From positions 1-5,757 of the forward strand of contig JAKAOD010000225.1 in the NCBI GenBank assembly GCA_021823365.1: a stretch of DNA of 5,757 nucleotides, in the 5' to 3' direction. This stretch comes from Actinomycetes bacterium (GTDB lineage Bacteria > Actinomycetota > Acidimicrobiia > Acidimicrobiales > Bog-793). The notes beneath the pieces are model-generated. The model saw only the letters and a list, made by a program, of their open reading frames with translations, searched no databases and was not told where the DNA came from. Both the position numbers and the translations under genes were made by a program. The first letter of the stretch is position 1. Every line of letters begins with the position of its first letter. Positions 1 through 5,757 of this stretch are shown here, one piece after another.

Positions 1-520
1 TCCCCGAGCAGGCGAACATCCCGTAGCTCTCCCGGTAGTTGACCGTGATCCAGTGCCCGTAGACCTTGGCGACCCCGTAGGGGCTCCTCGGGTGGAACGG
101 GGTCCATTCGTCCTGAGGCACGGCCCGGACCTTTCCGAACATCTCCGAGGAGCTGGCCTGGTAGTAGCGGATCGTCGGGTCCACCTGCCGGATGGCATCG
201 AGCACCCGCGTCACACCGAGCGCGGTGGCCTCGCCGGTGAACAGCGGCTGGTTCCACGACTCTTTGACGAAGGACTGCGCCGCGAGGTTGTAGACCTCGT
301 GCGGCTCGAACTCCCGCAGCGCGGCGACGATCGAGCCCTCGTCCAGCAGGTCCGCCGTGCAGAACTGGATGCGATCGGCGACGTGGTGCACGCGCTCGTA
401 GTTGACGTTGCTCGTGCGCCGGACCATCCCGGCGACCTCGTAACCCTCTGCGAGGAGCAGCTCGGCGAGGTACGAGCCGTCCTGCCCGGTGACACCCGTG
501 ATGAGCGCTCGGCGCGGCAT
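1..520 (-). CDS. gmd: GDP-mannose 4,6-dehydratase (N-terminal part, 3' end outside the window)
   Basis: Converts GDP-D-mannose to GDP-4-keto-6-deoxy-D-mannose with a bound NADP(H) cofactor, the first step towards GDP-fucose, GDP-rhamnose and related deoxysugars; cytosolic extended short-chain dehydrogenase/reductase. About 173 residues are present, roughly half of the usual 320-370. The protein opens with MPRRALITGVTGQDGSYLAE, containing the Rossmann glycine motif G9-x-x-G12-x-x-G15. Further in are NLAAQSFVKESW, the ASSSEMFGKV segment (S124, E126; other Gmd enzymes have Thr or Ser at the first position) and the catalytic Y148-x-x-x-K152 within PRSPYGVAK. The segment WITVNYRESYGMFACSG runs to the window edge. 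These make the family assignment near certain. The ATG at 520 was chosen because the glycine motif follows at the normal distance; the ATG at 525 is out of frame. No Shine-Dalgarno site precedes the start. The gene is divergent from the glycosyltransferase operon. Confidence 0.96.
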   Translation of the reverse strand, partial: MPRRALITGVTGQDGSYLAELLLAEGYEVAGMVRRTSNVNYERVHHVADRIQFCTADLLDEGSIVAALREFEPHEVYNLAAQSFVKESWNQPLFTGEATALGVTRVLDAIRQVDPTIRYYQASSSEMFGKVRAVPQDEWTPFHPRSPYGVAKVYGHWITVNYRESYGMFACSG

Positions 521-526
521 CGCATT

Positions 527-532
527 GTTCTA
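527..532 (-). promoter_or_regulatory. Possible -10 element for leaderless gmd transcription
   Basis: Reading the minus strand, TAGAAC is followed by AATGCG and then the gmd ATG, so six bases separate the hexamer from the start codon. That is the spacing expected if transcription starts on or next to the A of the ATG, as in leaderless genes common in Actinobacteria. The hexamer matches the TATAAT consensus at four of six positions and lacks the usually conserved final T. No -35 box or Shine-Dalgarno site is seen. Weak evidence; chance is possible. Confidence 0.25.
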
Positions 533-621
533 GCGCACGCCGGCGGCTGGACGGGACGGGCGGCGCCGAGCTCGGGGCGCGGGCCGGGGCGGCGTCGGCG
601 GCGAGGACCGGGCGCTCCCGG

Positions 622-627
622 TAGCGT
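622..627 (+). promoter_or_regulatory. Possible -10 element for the glycosyltransferase-glgE-treS operon
   Basis: TAGCGT fits the minimal actinobacterial TANNNT pattern. It ends seven bases before an ATG at 635, so transcription would start at about that ATG. If so, the transcript would begin with the five-codon reading frame at 635-652 that overlaps the glycosyltransferase start. No -35 box is recognisable. The hexamer is short, and the call rests on its position rather than its sequence. Confidence 0.25.
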
Positions 628-634
628 GCCGGCG

Positions 635-652
635 ATGGGTCCCGCCCGATGA
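635..652 (+). CDS. Five-codon minicistron (MGPAR) overlapping the glycosyltransferase start
   Basis: An ATG at 635 opens a frame encoding Met-Gly-Pro-Ala-Arg and ends at a TGA at 650-652. Its stop overlaps the downstream glycosyltransferase ATG (649-651) as ATGA, the classic arrangement for termination-reinitiation coupling. It lies seven bases after a TANNNT hexamer, so it could be read as a leaderless leader peptide. The larger glycosyltransferase frame has no Shine-Dalgarno site of its own, which would make such coupling useful. There is no direct evidence of translation, and a frame this short can arise by chance. Confidence 0.2.
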   Translation: MGPAR

Positions 653-1707
653 AGGCGCCGGCGAGGGTGCTCATCTGCTCCTACCGCCTCGGCGGGACCG
701 ACGGGGTCGCCATCGAAGCGGCGAAGTGGGCGCGGGCCTTCGAGGCGCTCGGCGCCGAGGTGGCGACGCTCGCCGGGGAAGGCCGCGCCGACCGGCTGCT
801 CCCCGCCCTCGCCGCCTCGGCCGGCAAGGCGCCGTCGGCATCCGAGCTCGACGCCGCCCTCGCCGGCGCCGACCTCGTCGTCGTCGAGAACCTCTGCTCG
901 CTGCCGCTCAACCCGGCGGCGGGCCAGGCCCTGGCACGGGCGCTCGCCGGGCGGCCGGCGCTCCTGCACCACCACGACCTCCCCTCGCAGCGCCGAGCCC
1001 TCGCGCACCTCGGTCCACCGCCCGACGACCCCTTCTGGCTGCACGTCTGCGTCAACCGGCGCTCGACGGCCGAACTGCAGGCCCACGGCTATGCCGCTCT
1101 GACCTGCTACAACGCCTTCGACCCAGAGCCGGAGGCGGGACGGCGCGCGGAGACGAGGTCCCGCGCCGGGATCGACGACCCCTCGCAGCGGATCGTGCTC
1201 CAGCCGACGCGGGCCATCCCGCGAAAGGCGGTGCCCGACGGGCTCGCCCTCGCCGAGACGATCGGCGCGGCGTACTGGCTGCTCGGGCCGGCCGAGGACG
1301 GCTACGGCGAGGAGTGCGAGAAGGTCCTCGCCGGTGCCGTCGTGCCTGTCGTCCGGGGTCCGGGCCCGGCGCGGCCGGGCCACGTGGTCGCCGACGCCTA
1401 CGCCGCGTGTGACGCCGTCGTGCTGCCTTCGACCTGGGAGGGCTTCGGCAATCCGGCCATCGAGGCGGCGACGCACCGGCGCGCGCTCGCCGTCGGGCCG
1501 TATCCCGTGGCAAGCGAGCTTCGTGCCTACGGGTTCGCGTGGTTCGACGCGGCCCGTCCCTCGGAGCTCGGCGCCTTCCTCGACGCTCCGGACCCGGCGC
1601 TCCTCGAGCGCAACGCGGCCGTCGCGCGCCGCCACTTCTCCCTCGCCGACCTGCCGGCCCGATTGGCCCGCATCCTCGAGCGCCTCCCGGGTACGCTGCG
1701 CGCGTAG
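649..1707 (+). CDS. GT4-like (GT-B fold) glycosyltransferase, acceptor unknown
   Basis: Predicted 352-residue cytosolic or membrane-associated glycosyltransferase that would move a sugar from a nucleotide donor to an unidentified acceptor with retention of configuration. The N-terminal Rossmann half opens with RVLICSYRLGGTDGVAIEAA, resembling the Gly-rich acceptor loop of GT4 enzymes. A HHHD cluster is at 107-110. The C-terminal donor half has TRAIPRK, with R188 and K193 in the positions that usually contact the donor phosphates, and WEGFGNPAIEA, which supplies the family E-x7-E motif (E264, E272). No signal peptide or membrane segment is visible. The start at 649 places the first beta strand immediately after the Met; no Shine-Dalgarno site is seen. 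Its stop shares a base with the glgE start, implying co-translation. It lacks the N-terminal REYPPEVYGGAG-type signature of GlgM and GlgA, so it is probably not the ADP-glucose-dependent maltose-1-phosphate synthase. The nearby gmd weakly suggests a GDP-sugar or mannosyl role. Confidence 0.85.
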   Translation: MKAPARVLICSYRLGGTDGVAIEAAKWARAFEALGAEVATLAGEGRADRLLPALAASAGKAPSASELDAALAGADLVVVENLCSLPLNPAAGQALARALAGRPALLHHHDLPSQRRALAHLGPPPDDPFWLHVCVNRRSTAELQAHGYAALTCYNAFDPEPEAGRRAETRSRAGIDDPSQRIVLQPTRAIPRKAVPDGLALAETIGAAYWLLGPAEDGYGEECEKVLAGAVVPVVRGPGPARPGHVVADAYAACDAVVLPSTWEGFGNPAIEAATHRRALAVGPYPVASELRAYGFAWFDAARPSELGAFLDAPDPALLERNAAVARRHFSLADLPARLARILERLPGTLRA

Positions 1708-3710
1708 TGGACACGCCCACGAGGCGCCCGGCGCCGGCCCACGTCGTCGTCGAGGCGGTGGAGCCGACGGTCGACGGCGGAAGGTTCCCCGCCAAGGCGG
1801 TGGTTGGCGTGCCGGCTCAGGTCAGCGCCGATGTCTTCTCCCACGGGCACGAGCCGGTCCGCGCCCATCTTCGCTGGCGGCACGCGGGGACGAGGTCCTG
1901 GAGGACGGTCCCGATGGCGGCGGTCGGCAACGACCGCTTCGCCGCGAGGCTCGTGCCCGAGCAGGCCGGAACGCTCGAGATCGAGGTCCTCGGCGAGGTC
2001 GACCGCCTGGCGAGCTGGCGGCACGACGCGCTTCGCCGCGCCGAGGCGGCGCGGCACGACCCCGACGACGCGCCGAACGGCGCGGCGCTCCTCGCCGAGA
2101 CCGCCGGACGGCTCGCGACCGCCGGGCGAATCGGCGACGCCCACGCGGCCGAGCGGCTTTCGGCGGCGCTCGCGGGCACGGCCGAGGAGCGCCCCGGGCT
2201 CGAAGAGCTCCGCGGGGTGCTCGACGGCATCGCCACCCTCGACGAGGCGCTCGCGGCGCTGCCGCCCGCCGGTGCTGACGGCACCTCTCCCCGCTATCGC
2301 CTCCTCGTCTCCCGGCCCGTCGGCGCCTTCTCCAGCTGGTACGAGTGCTTTCCGCGCTCCACGAGCCCGGACGCGAGCCGCTCCGGGACGCTCGTCGACC
2401 TCGAGGCGCGCCTCGAGTACGTCGAGCGGCTCGGCTTCGACGTCCTCTACCTCCCCCCGATCCACCCGATCGGCACGACGGCACGCAAGGGCCGCGACAA
2501 CAGCCCGAGAGCCGCGCCCGGCGACGTCGGGAGCCCATGGGCGATCGGGTCGCCCGAGGGGGGCCACCTCGCCGTCGCCCCCGAGCTCGGCACGATCGAG
2601 GACTTCGACGCGCTCGTCGGCGCCGCGCGGGGCCGCGGCATCGAGATCGCCCTCGATCTCGCCTTCCAGTGCTCGCCTGACCATCCGTGGGTGGTGGAGC
2701 ACCCTGACTGGTTCGCCCACCGGCGTGACGGCTCCGTCGCCTGCGCCGAGAACCCGCCGAAACGCTACGAGGACGTCTACCCGCTCGACTTCGACACCGA
2801 GGATCGTGACGGCCTCTGGGCGGCGCTGCTCGAGGTCGTTCTCTTCTGGCACTCGCACGGAGTCCGGGCCTTCCGGGTCGACAACCCCCACACGAAGCCA
2901 TTCGCCTTCTGGGAGTGGCTCCTCGCCAAGGCCCGCCAGCAGGACCCGGGCGTGGTCTTCCTCTCCGAAGCGTTCACGCGCCCGAAGGTCATGCACCGCC
3001 TGGCCAAGCTTGGCTTCGACCTGTCCTACACCTACTTCACCTGGCGGAGCACCAAGCAAGAGCTCACCGAGTACTTCGAGGAGCTCGCCCACGGTCCGGG
3101 TGCCAGCTACCTCCGGCCGAGCGTCTGGCCGAACACGCCGGACATCCTCGCCTTGAGCCTCCAGCACGGCGGCCGGTCGGCCTTCGTCGGTCGCCTCGTG
3201 CTCGCCGCGTGCCTGTCGGCGAGCTACGGCATCTACGGCCCGCCCTTCGAGCTCCTGCTGGACCGGCCGGCGAGACCGAAGACGGACGGGGACTACCTCG
3301 GCTCGGAGAAGTACGAGACCAGGCACTGGGACCTCGACGACCCGCGCAGCATCGCAGACGTCGTGGCGCGGGTGAACCGGGCGCGCCGGGAGCACCGGGC
3401 CCTTTGGTCCAACGAGTCGCTGCACTTCCACCGGGTCGACAACGACCAGCTGATCTGCTGGTCGAAGCACGACGCCGGGAGCGGAGACGCCGTGGTCTGC
3501 GTCGTCAACCTCGACCCGGGCTGGCCGCAGTCGGGCTTCGTCGAGCTCGACCTCTGGGCGATCGGCCTGGCCGACGACGCGCGGTTCGCCGTGCACGACC
3601 TGCTCGACGGGGCGACCTATCGCTGGAGCGGCCGGAGCAACTTCGTCCTGCTCGACCCGGCGCGCTCACCGGCGCACCTCTTCTGCGTGGAGGACCTCGG
3701 AAGGAGATGA
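1707..3710 (+). CDS. glgE: Alpha-1,4-glucan:maltose-1-phosphate maltosyltransferase GlgE
   Basis: Transfers maltose from alpha-maltose 1-phosphate to the non-reducing end of alpha-1,4-glucan, releasing phosphate; a cytosolic GH13_3 enzyme, dimeric in characterised members. The 667 residues match the family length. Visible in order: an N-terminal beta domain starting at VVVEAVEPTVDGGRFPAKAV; a helical insert around 110-170; the GlgE signature LYLPPIHPIGTTARKG (247-262); SPWAIGSPEGGH (276-287); ALDLAFQCSPDHPW with Q321; ENPPKRY with Y354; the nucleophile D392 in FRVDNPHTKP; the acid/base E421 in FLSEAFTRPK; D479 in WPNTPD; and SEKYETRHWDL with K535-Y536. D392 and E421 lie within two residues of the Streptomyces coelicolor GlgE pair D394/E423 as I recall them. 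All catalytic positions are intact. The GTG at 1707 was chosen because the conserved N-terminal strand begins about a dozen codons later, and the start shares the G of the preceding TAG. No Shine-Dalgarno site is seen, which suggests translational coupling. It overlaps the next gene by four bases. Confidence 0.97.
   Translation: MDTPTRRPAPAHVVVEAVEPTVDGGRFPAKAVVGVPAQVSADVFSHGHEPVRAHLRWRHAGTRSWRTVPMAAVGNDRFAARLVPEQAGTLEIEVLGEVDRLASWRHDALRRAEAARHDPDDAPNGAALLAETAGRLATAGRIGDAHAAERLSAALAGTAEERPGLEELRGVLDGIATLDEALAALPPAGADGTSPRYRLLVSRPVGAFSSWYECFPRSTSPDASRSGTLVDLEARLEYVERLGFDVLYLPPIHPIGTTARKGRDNSPRAAPGDVGSPWAIGSPEGGHLAVAPELGTIEDFDALVGAARGRGIEIALDLAFQCSPDHPWVVEHPDWFAHRRDGSVACAENPPKRYEDVYPLDFDTEDRDGLWAALLEVVLFWHSHGVRAFRVDNPHTKPFAFWEWLLAKARQQDPGVVFLSEAFTRPKVMHRLAKLGFDLSYTYFTWRSTKQELTEYFEELAHGPGASYLRPSVWPNTPDILALSLQHGGRSAFVGRLVLAACLSASYGIYGPPFELLLDRPARPKTDGDYLGSEKYETRHWDLDDPRSIADVVARVNRARREHRALWSNESLHFHRVDNDQLICWSKHDAGSGDAVVCVVNLDPGWPQSGFVELDLWAIGLADDARFAVHDLLDGATYRWSGRSNFVLLDPARSPAHLFCVEDLGRR
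3701..3706 (+). promoter_or_regulatory. Purine-rich ribosome-binding stretch abutting the treS-mak ATG
   Basis: AAGGAG lies directly against the ATG at 3707 with no spacer. Read through the start codon, AAGGAGATGA differs at one position from AAGGAGGTGA, the complement of the 16S rRNA 3' tail, so the start codon sits inside the potential anti-Shine-Dalgarno pairing. No ATG, GTG or TTG follows in frame at a normal 5-9 base spacing. The site overlaps the end of glgE. It may hold the terminating ribosome for reinitiation at the ATGA overlap rather than act as an ordinary site. Confidence 0.45.
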
Positions 3711-5757
3711 CCGAGGGCGCCGGCTGGTACAAGGACGCGATCCTCTACGAGGTCCACGTCAGGGCGTTCTGCGACGGCGACGGCGACGGGCGGGGGGACT
3801 TCCGCGGCCTTGCCTCGCGCCTCGACTACGTCCAGCGGCTCGGGGCAACGGCGATCTGGCTCCTCCCCTTCTACCCCTCCCCACTCCGTGACGACGGCTA
3901 CGACATAGCCGACTACACGTCCGTCCACCCGGAGCTCGGGTCTCTCGCCGACTTCCGCCACTTCGTCGCCGAGGCGCACCGCCGCGACCTGAAGGTCGTC
4001 ACCGAGCTCGTGCTCAACCACACCTCCGACCGGCATCCGTGGTTCACCCGCTCGAGGGCCGCGCCGCCGGGAGGCTACTGGCGGGACTTCTACGTCTGGA
4101 GCGACACGCCGAGCGCCTTCCCCGACGCGCGGGTGATCTTCCGGGACTTCGAGCAGTCCAACTGGACGTACGACAACTTCGCCAAGGCGTACTTCTGGCA
4201 CCGCTTCTACTCGCACCAGCCTGACCTCAACTACCGGCACGCCCCGGTGCGCCGTGCCATCCTTCGGGTCGTCGACTTCTGGCTCTCGCTCGGCGTGGAC
4301 GGCCTCCGCCTCGACGCCGTCCCCTACCTCTACGAGCGGGAGGGCACGGACTGCGAGAACCTGCCCGAGACGCACGAGTTCCTGCGCGAGCTCCGCCGCC
4401 ACGTCGACGAGCGGTTCCCGGGGCGCATGCTCCTTGCCGAAGCCAACCAGTGGCCGGAGGATGCGGCGGCGTACTTCGGCGCCGGCCAAGGCGACGAGTG
4501 CCACATGGCGTTCCACTTCCCGCTGATGCCGCGCCTCTTCATGGCGCTGCGGATGGAGGACCGGTTCCCCGTCGTCGACATAATGCAGCAGACGCCCGAG
4601 ATACCCGAGACCTGCCAGTGGGCGCTGTTCCTGCGCAACCACGACGAGCTCACGCTCGAGATGGTCACCGACGAGGAGCGGGACTACATGTACCGGGCAT
4701 ACGCGCGGGACCCGGCGATGCGCGTCAACCTCGGCATCCGCCGCAGGCTGGCCCCGCTCCTGCAGTACCACAGGCAGAAGATCGAGCTGATGTACGGCCT
4801 CTTGCTGTCCCTCCCGGGCACGCCGGTCCTCTACTACGGGGACGAGATCGGGATGGGGGACAACGTCTTCCTCGGGGACCGCAACGGCGTGCGCACCCCC
4901 ATGCAGTGGAGCGCCGATCGCAACGCCGGGTTCTCCCAGGCGAACCCGCACCGGCTGTACCTCCCGGTGAACATCGATCCGGAGTGCCATTACGAGTCCG
5001 TCAACGTCGCGGCGCAGCTCGACAACCCCGACTCCCTGCTGCGCTGGGTGCTCCGGCTCATAGCCCTCCGCAAGCGCCATCGCGTGCTCGGCCGCGGGCG
5101 GATCGACTTCGTCACCTCCGACAACCCGAGCGTGCTCGCCTTCGTCCGCCACGACGAGCACGAGCAGCTCCTCGTCGTCGCCAACCTCTCGCGCTTCGCG
5201 CAGTACGTGGAGCTCGACCTGTCGGCTTTCCGGGGCGTGACGCCGCGGGAGCTCTTCGGACAGACGGCGTTCCCGCCCGTCGGCGAGCTCCCCTACCTCG
5301 TCACCCTGTCGCCGCACGCTTTCTACTGGTTCGAGCTCACCCCGCCCCCACCAGAGGAGCTGCCGGGCGCGGCGCTGCTTCCCGAGGTCCGGGTACCGGC
5401 CGAGTGGTGGCAGGTCCTCGAGGGCCGCGCGCGCCGTGCCCTCGAGGTGGCGCTTCCGGCGATGCTGCGCTCGCGCCGCTGGTACGCGGCGAAGGACCGC
5501 CGCATCCAGGCGGTCCACGTGCAGTCGCGCATCCCGCTCGCCGGCGACGGGCCCCGGGTCGAGCTCTTGGTCCTCCAGGTGGAGTACTTCGAGGGCGAGC
5601 CCGAGCGCTACCTCCTGCCGCTCGCCCTGCTGACCTCACGCGACGCCGAGGAGGCCGAGCGCGACCATCCCGAGGCGGTGCTCGCCCGGACGACCACGGC
5701 CCAGGGTGCGTCGGGACTGCTCGTCGACGCGCACTACGTGCCCGTGCTCGGAAAGGT
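3707..5757 (+). CDS. treS: Trehalose synthase fused to maltokinase (TreS-Mak), 3' end outside the window
   Basis: The TreS domain (GH13_16) interconverts maltose and trehalose; the fused domain is a maltokinase (Pep2/Mak) that makes maltose 1-phosphate from maltose and ATP, the GlgE substrate. The 683 residues present stay open to the window edge. TreS spans about 7-545: WYKDAILYEVHVRAF; an acidic loop D23-G-D25-G-D27-G-R-G-D31, which binds calcium in relatives; LVLNHTSDRHPWF (N104, H105); nucleophile D203 in GLRLDAVPYLYEREGT; acid/base E245 in LLAEANQWP; D313 in FLRNHDELTLEMVT; YYGDEIGMGDN; a beta C-domain ending at FYWFEL. A proline-rich hinge (TPPPPEEL) leads to the maltokinase N-terminal cap from about 566, with the characteristic LPAMLRSRRWYAAKDRRI (W592). 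The kinase catalytic core lies beyond the edge; a full fusion is typically about 1,100 residues. The ATG at 3707 is the only start close to the conserved WYKDA segment. It overlaps the glgE stop as ATGA, so the two are probably co-translated. Confidence 0.95.
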   Translation, partial: MTEGAGWYKDAILYEVHVRAFCDGDGDGRGDFRGLASRLDYVQRLGATAIWLLPFYPSPLRDDGYDIADYTSVHPELGSLADFRHFVAEAHRRDLKVVTELVLNHTSDRHPWFTRSRAAPPGGYWRDFYVWSDTPSAFPDARVIFRDFEQSNWTYDNFAKAYFWHRFYSHQPDLNYRHAPVRRAILRVVDFWLSLGVDGLRLDAVPYLYEREGTDCENLPETHEFLRELRRHVDERFPGRMLLAEANQWPEDAAAYFGAGQGDECHMAFHFPLMPRLFMALRMEDRFPVVDIMQQTPEIPETCQWALFLRNHDELTLEMVTDEERDYMYRAYARDPAMRVNLGIRRRLAPLLQYHRQKIELMYGLLLSLPGTPVLYYGDEIGMGDNVFLGDRNGVRTPMQWSADRNAGFSQANPHRLYLPVNIDPECHYESVNVAAQLDNPDSLLRWVLRLIALRKRHRVLGRGRIDFVTSDNPSVLAFVRHDEHEQLLVVANLSRFAQYVELDLSAFRGVTPRELFGQTAFPPVGELPYLVTLSPHAFYWFELTPPPPEELPGAALLPEVRVPAEWWQVLEGRARRALEVALPAMLRSRRWYAAKDRRIQAVHVQSRIPLAGDGPRVELLVLQVEYFEGEPERYLLPLALLTSRDAEEAERDHPEAVLARTTTAQGASGLLVDAHYVPVLGK
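5402..5757 (+). other. Maltokinase N-terminal cap domain within the TreS fusion (partial)
   Basis: From about residue 566 of the fusion (EWWQVLEGRARRALE) to the window edge, the sequence no longer resembles GH13. It shows the cap seen at the N terminus of Pep2/Mak maltokinases: a helix, then LPAMLRSRRWYAAKDR, then strands including VELLVLQVEYFEGEPERYLLPLAL. There is no stop, start or Shine-Dalgarno site between the two domains, so this is one polypeptide rather than two adjacent genes. The ATP-binding and aminoglycoside-phosphotransferase-like catalytic residues are not in the window, so kinase activity cannot be judged from these bases. Confidence 0.85.

Larger units (their letters stand above)
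521..648. promoter_or_regulatory. Divergent intergenic region between gmd and the glycosyltransferase operon
   Basis: This 128-bp gap is the only non-coding stretch in the window and must hold promoters for both directions unless the plus-strand operon starts elsewhere. It is extremely G/C-rich in the middle (about 560-600). No convincing TTGACA-like -35 box is visible for either direction. Weak -10-like hexamers lie near each end: TAGAAC on the minus strand at 532-527 and TAGCGT on the plus strand at 622-627. A perfect 10-base palindrome, CCGAGCTCGG, sits at 566-575, but such palindromes are not rare in DNA of this composition. No Rho-independent terminator is seen, as expected between divergent genes. 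The promoter role is inferred from gene layout. Confidence 0.6.

Noticed and set aside
566..575. Perfect palindrome CCGAGCTCGG in the divergent intergenic region as a possible operator
   Set aside because: Ten bases with no extension on either side and no second copy nearby. In DNA of this composition such palindromes occur often by chance, so no operator is called.
53..652. A 199-codon plus-strand open frame ending at the glycosyltransferase start
   Set aside because: Most of it is antisense to gmd, which has clear catalytic motifs. Only its last five codons, from 635, were kept as a possible minicistron.
211..1635. A 474-codon minus-strand open frame spanning the gmd start, the intergenic region and the glycosyltransferase
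   Set aside because: It overlaps the well-supported gmd in another frame and the glycosyltransferase in antisense, and its Arg/Gly-rich translation matches no family I recognise.
649..1707. The glycosyltransferase as GlgM (ADP-glucose-dependent maltose-1-phosphate synthase)
   Set aside because: GlgM would make sense beside glgE, but its N-terminal REYPPEVYGGAG-type segment and usual spacing of donor motifs are absent; only the general GT4 E-x7-E motif is shared.
1804..3156. A 450-codon plus-strand open frame inside glgE in an alternative frame
   Set aside because: The product is almost entirely Ser/Arg/Ala/Pro/Thr, typical of an out-of-frame reading of GC-rich coding DNA.
1527..3596. A 689-codon open frame on the minus strand opposite the glycosyltransferase end and glgE
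   Set aside because: It mirrors the codon positions of glgE, whose plus-strand translation shows every GlgE family motif. The minus-strand product is a low-complexity Arg/Gly/Val/Glu-rich sequence with no recognisable domain, as expected for antisense frames in very GC-rich DNA.
3617..5518. A 633-codon open frame on the minus strand opposite treS-mak
   Set aside because: It is the antisense shadow of an intact TreS domain. Its translation (rich in V, E, R, H) has no fold-like motif, and stop codons are rare by composition alone.

Overview
The window is very GC-rich (about 70% G+C by eye, with strong G/C bias at third codon positions). The whole + strand from 649 onward is densely coding, with overlapping genes. 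The composition, a complete trehalose-to-alpha-glucan (GlgE) module and the lack of clear Shine-Dalgarno sites at several starts all fit a high-GC actinobacterium, perhaps a deep-branching or uncultured one. This placement is an inference, because the module also occurs in other phyla and there is no rRNA or marker gene here.

Layout. On the minus strand, 1-520 is the N-terminal part of a GDP-mannose 4,6-dehydratase (gmd) whose 3' end lies beyond the left edge. A 128-bp divergent intergenic region (521-648) follows. It holds weak -10-like hexamers facing both ways, placed so that either transcript could be leaderless. On the plus strand comes a tightly packed operon of three genes: a family-4-type (GT-B) glycosyltransferase of unknown acceptor (649-1707), glgE (1707-3710) and a trehalose synthase fused to maltokinase (treS-mak, 3707 to past the right edge). 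The glycosyltransferase stop and the glgE GTG start share one base. The glgE stop and the treS start overlap as ATGA.

How the genes work together. TreS interconverts trehalose and maltose, and the fused maltokinase domain phosphorylates maltose with ATP to maltose 1-phosphate. GlgE then transfers the maltosyl unit to the non-reducing end of an alpha-1,4-glucan. The two genes therefore encode three consecutive steps from trehalose to a glycogen-like glucan; a branching enzyme (GlgB) would be expected downstream but is not in the window. The upstream glycosyltransferase is coupled to glgE but does not look like GlgM or GlgA, so its link to the pathway is the main open question. The divergent gmd belongs to GDP-deoxysugar (GDP-fucose or GDP-rhamnose) supply.

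The core module is a known pathway. I found no mobile element, CRISPR array, tRNA, rRNA or clear terminator. The points most worth a second look are the coupled glycosyltransferase, the five-codon minicistron before it, and the odd ribosome-binding arrangement at treS.
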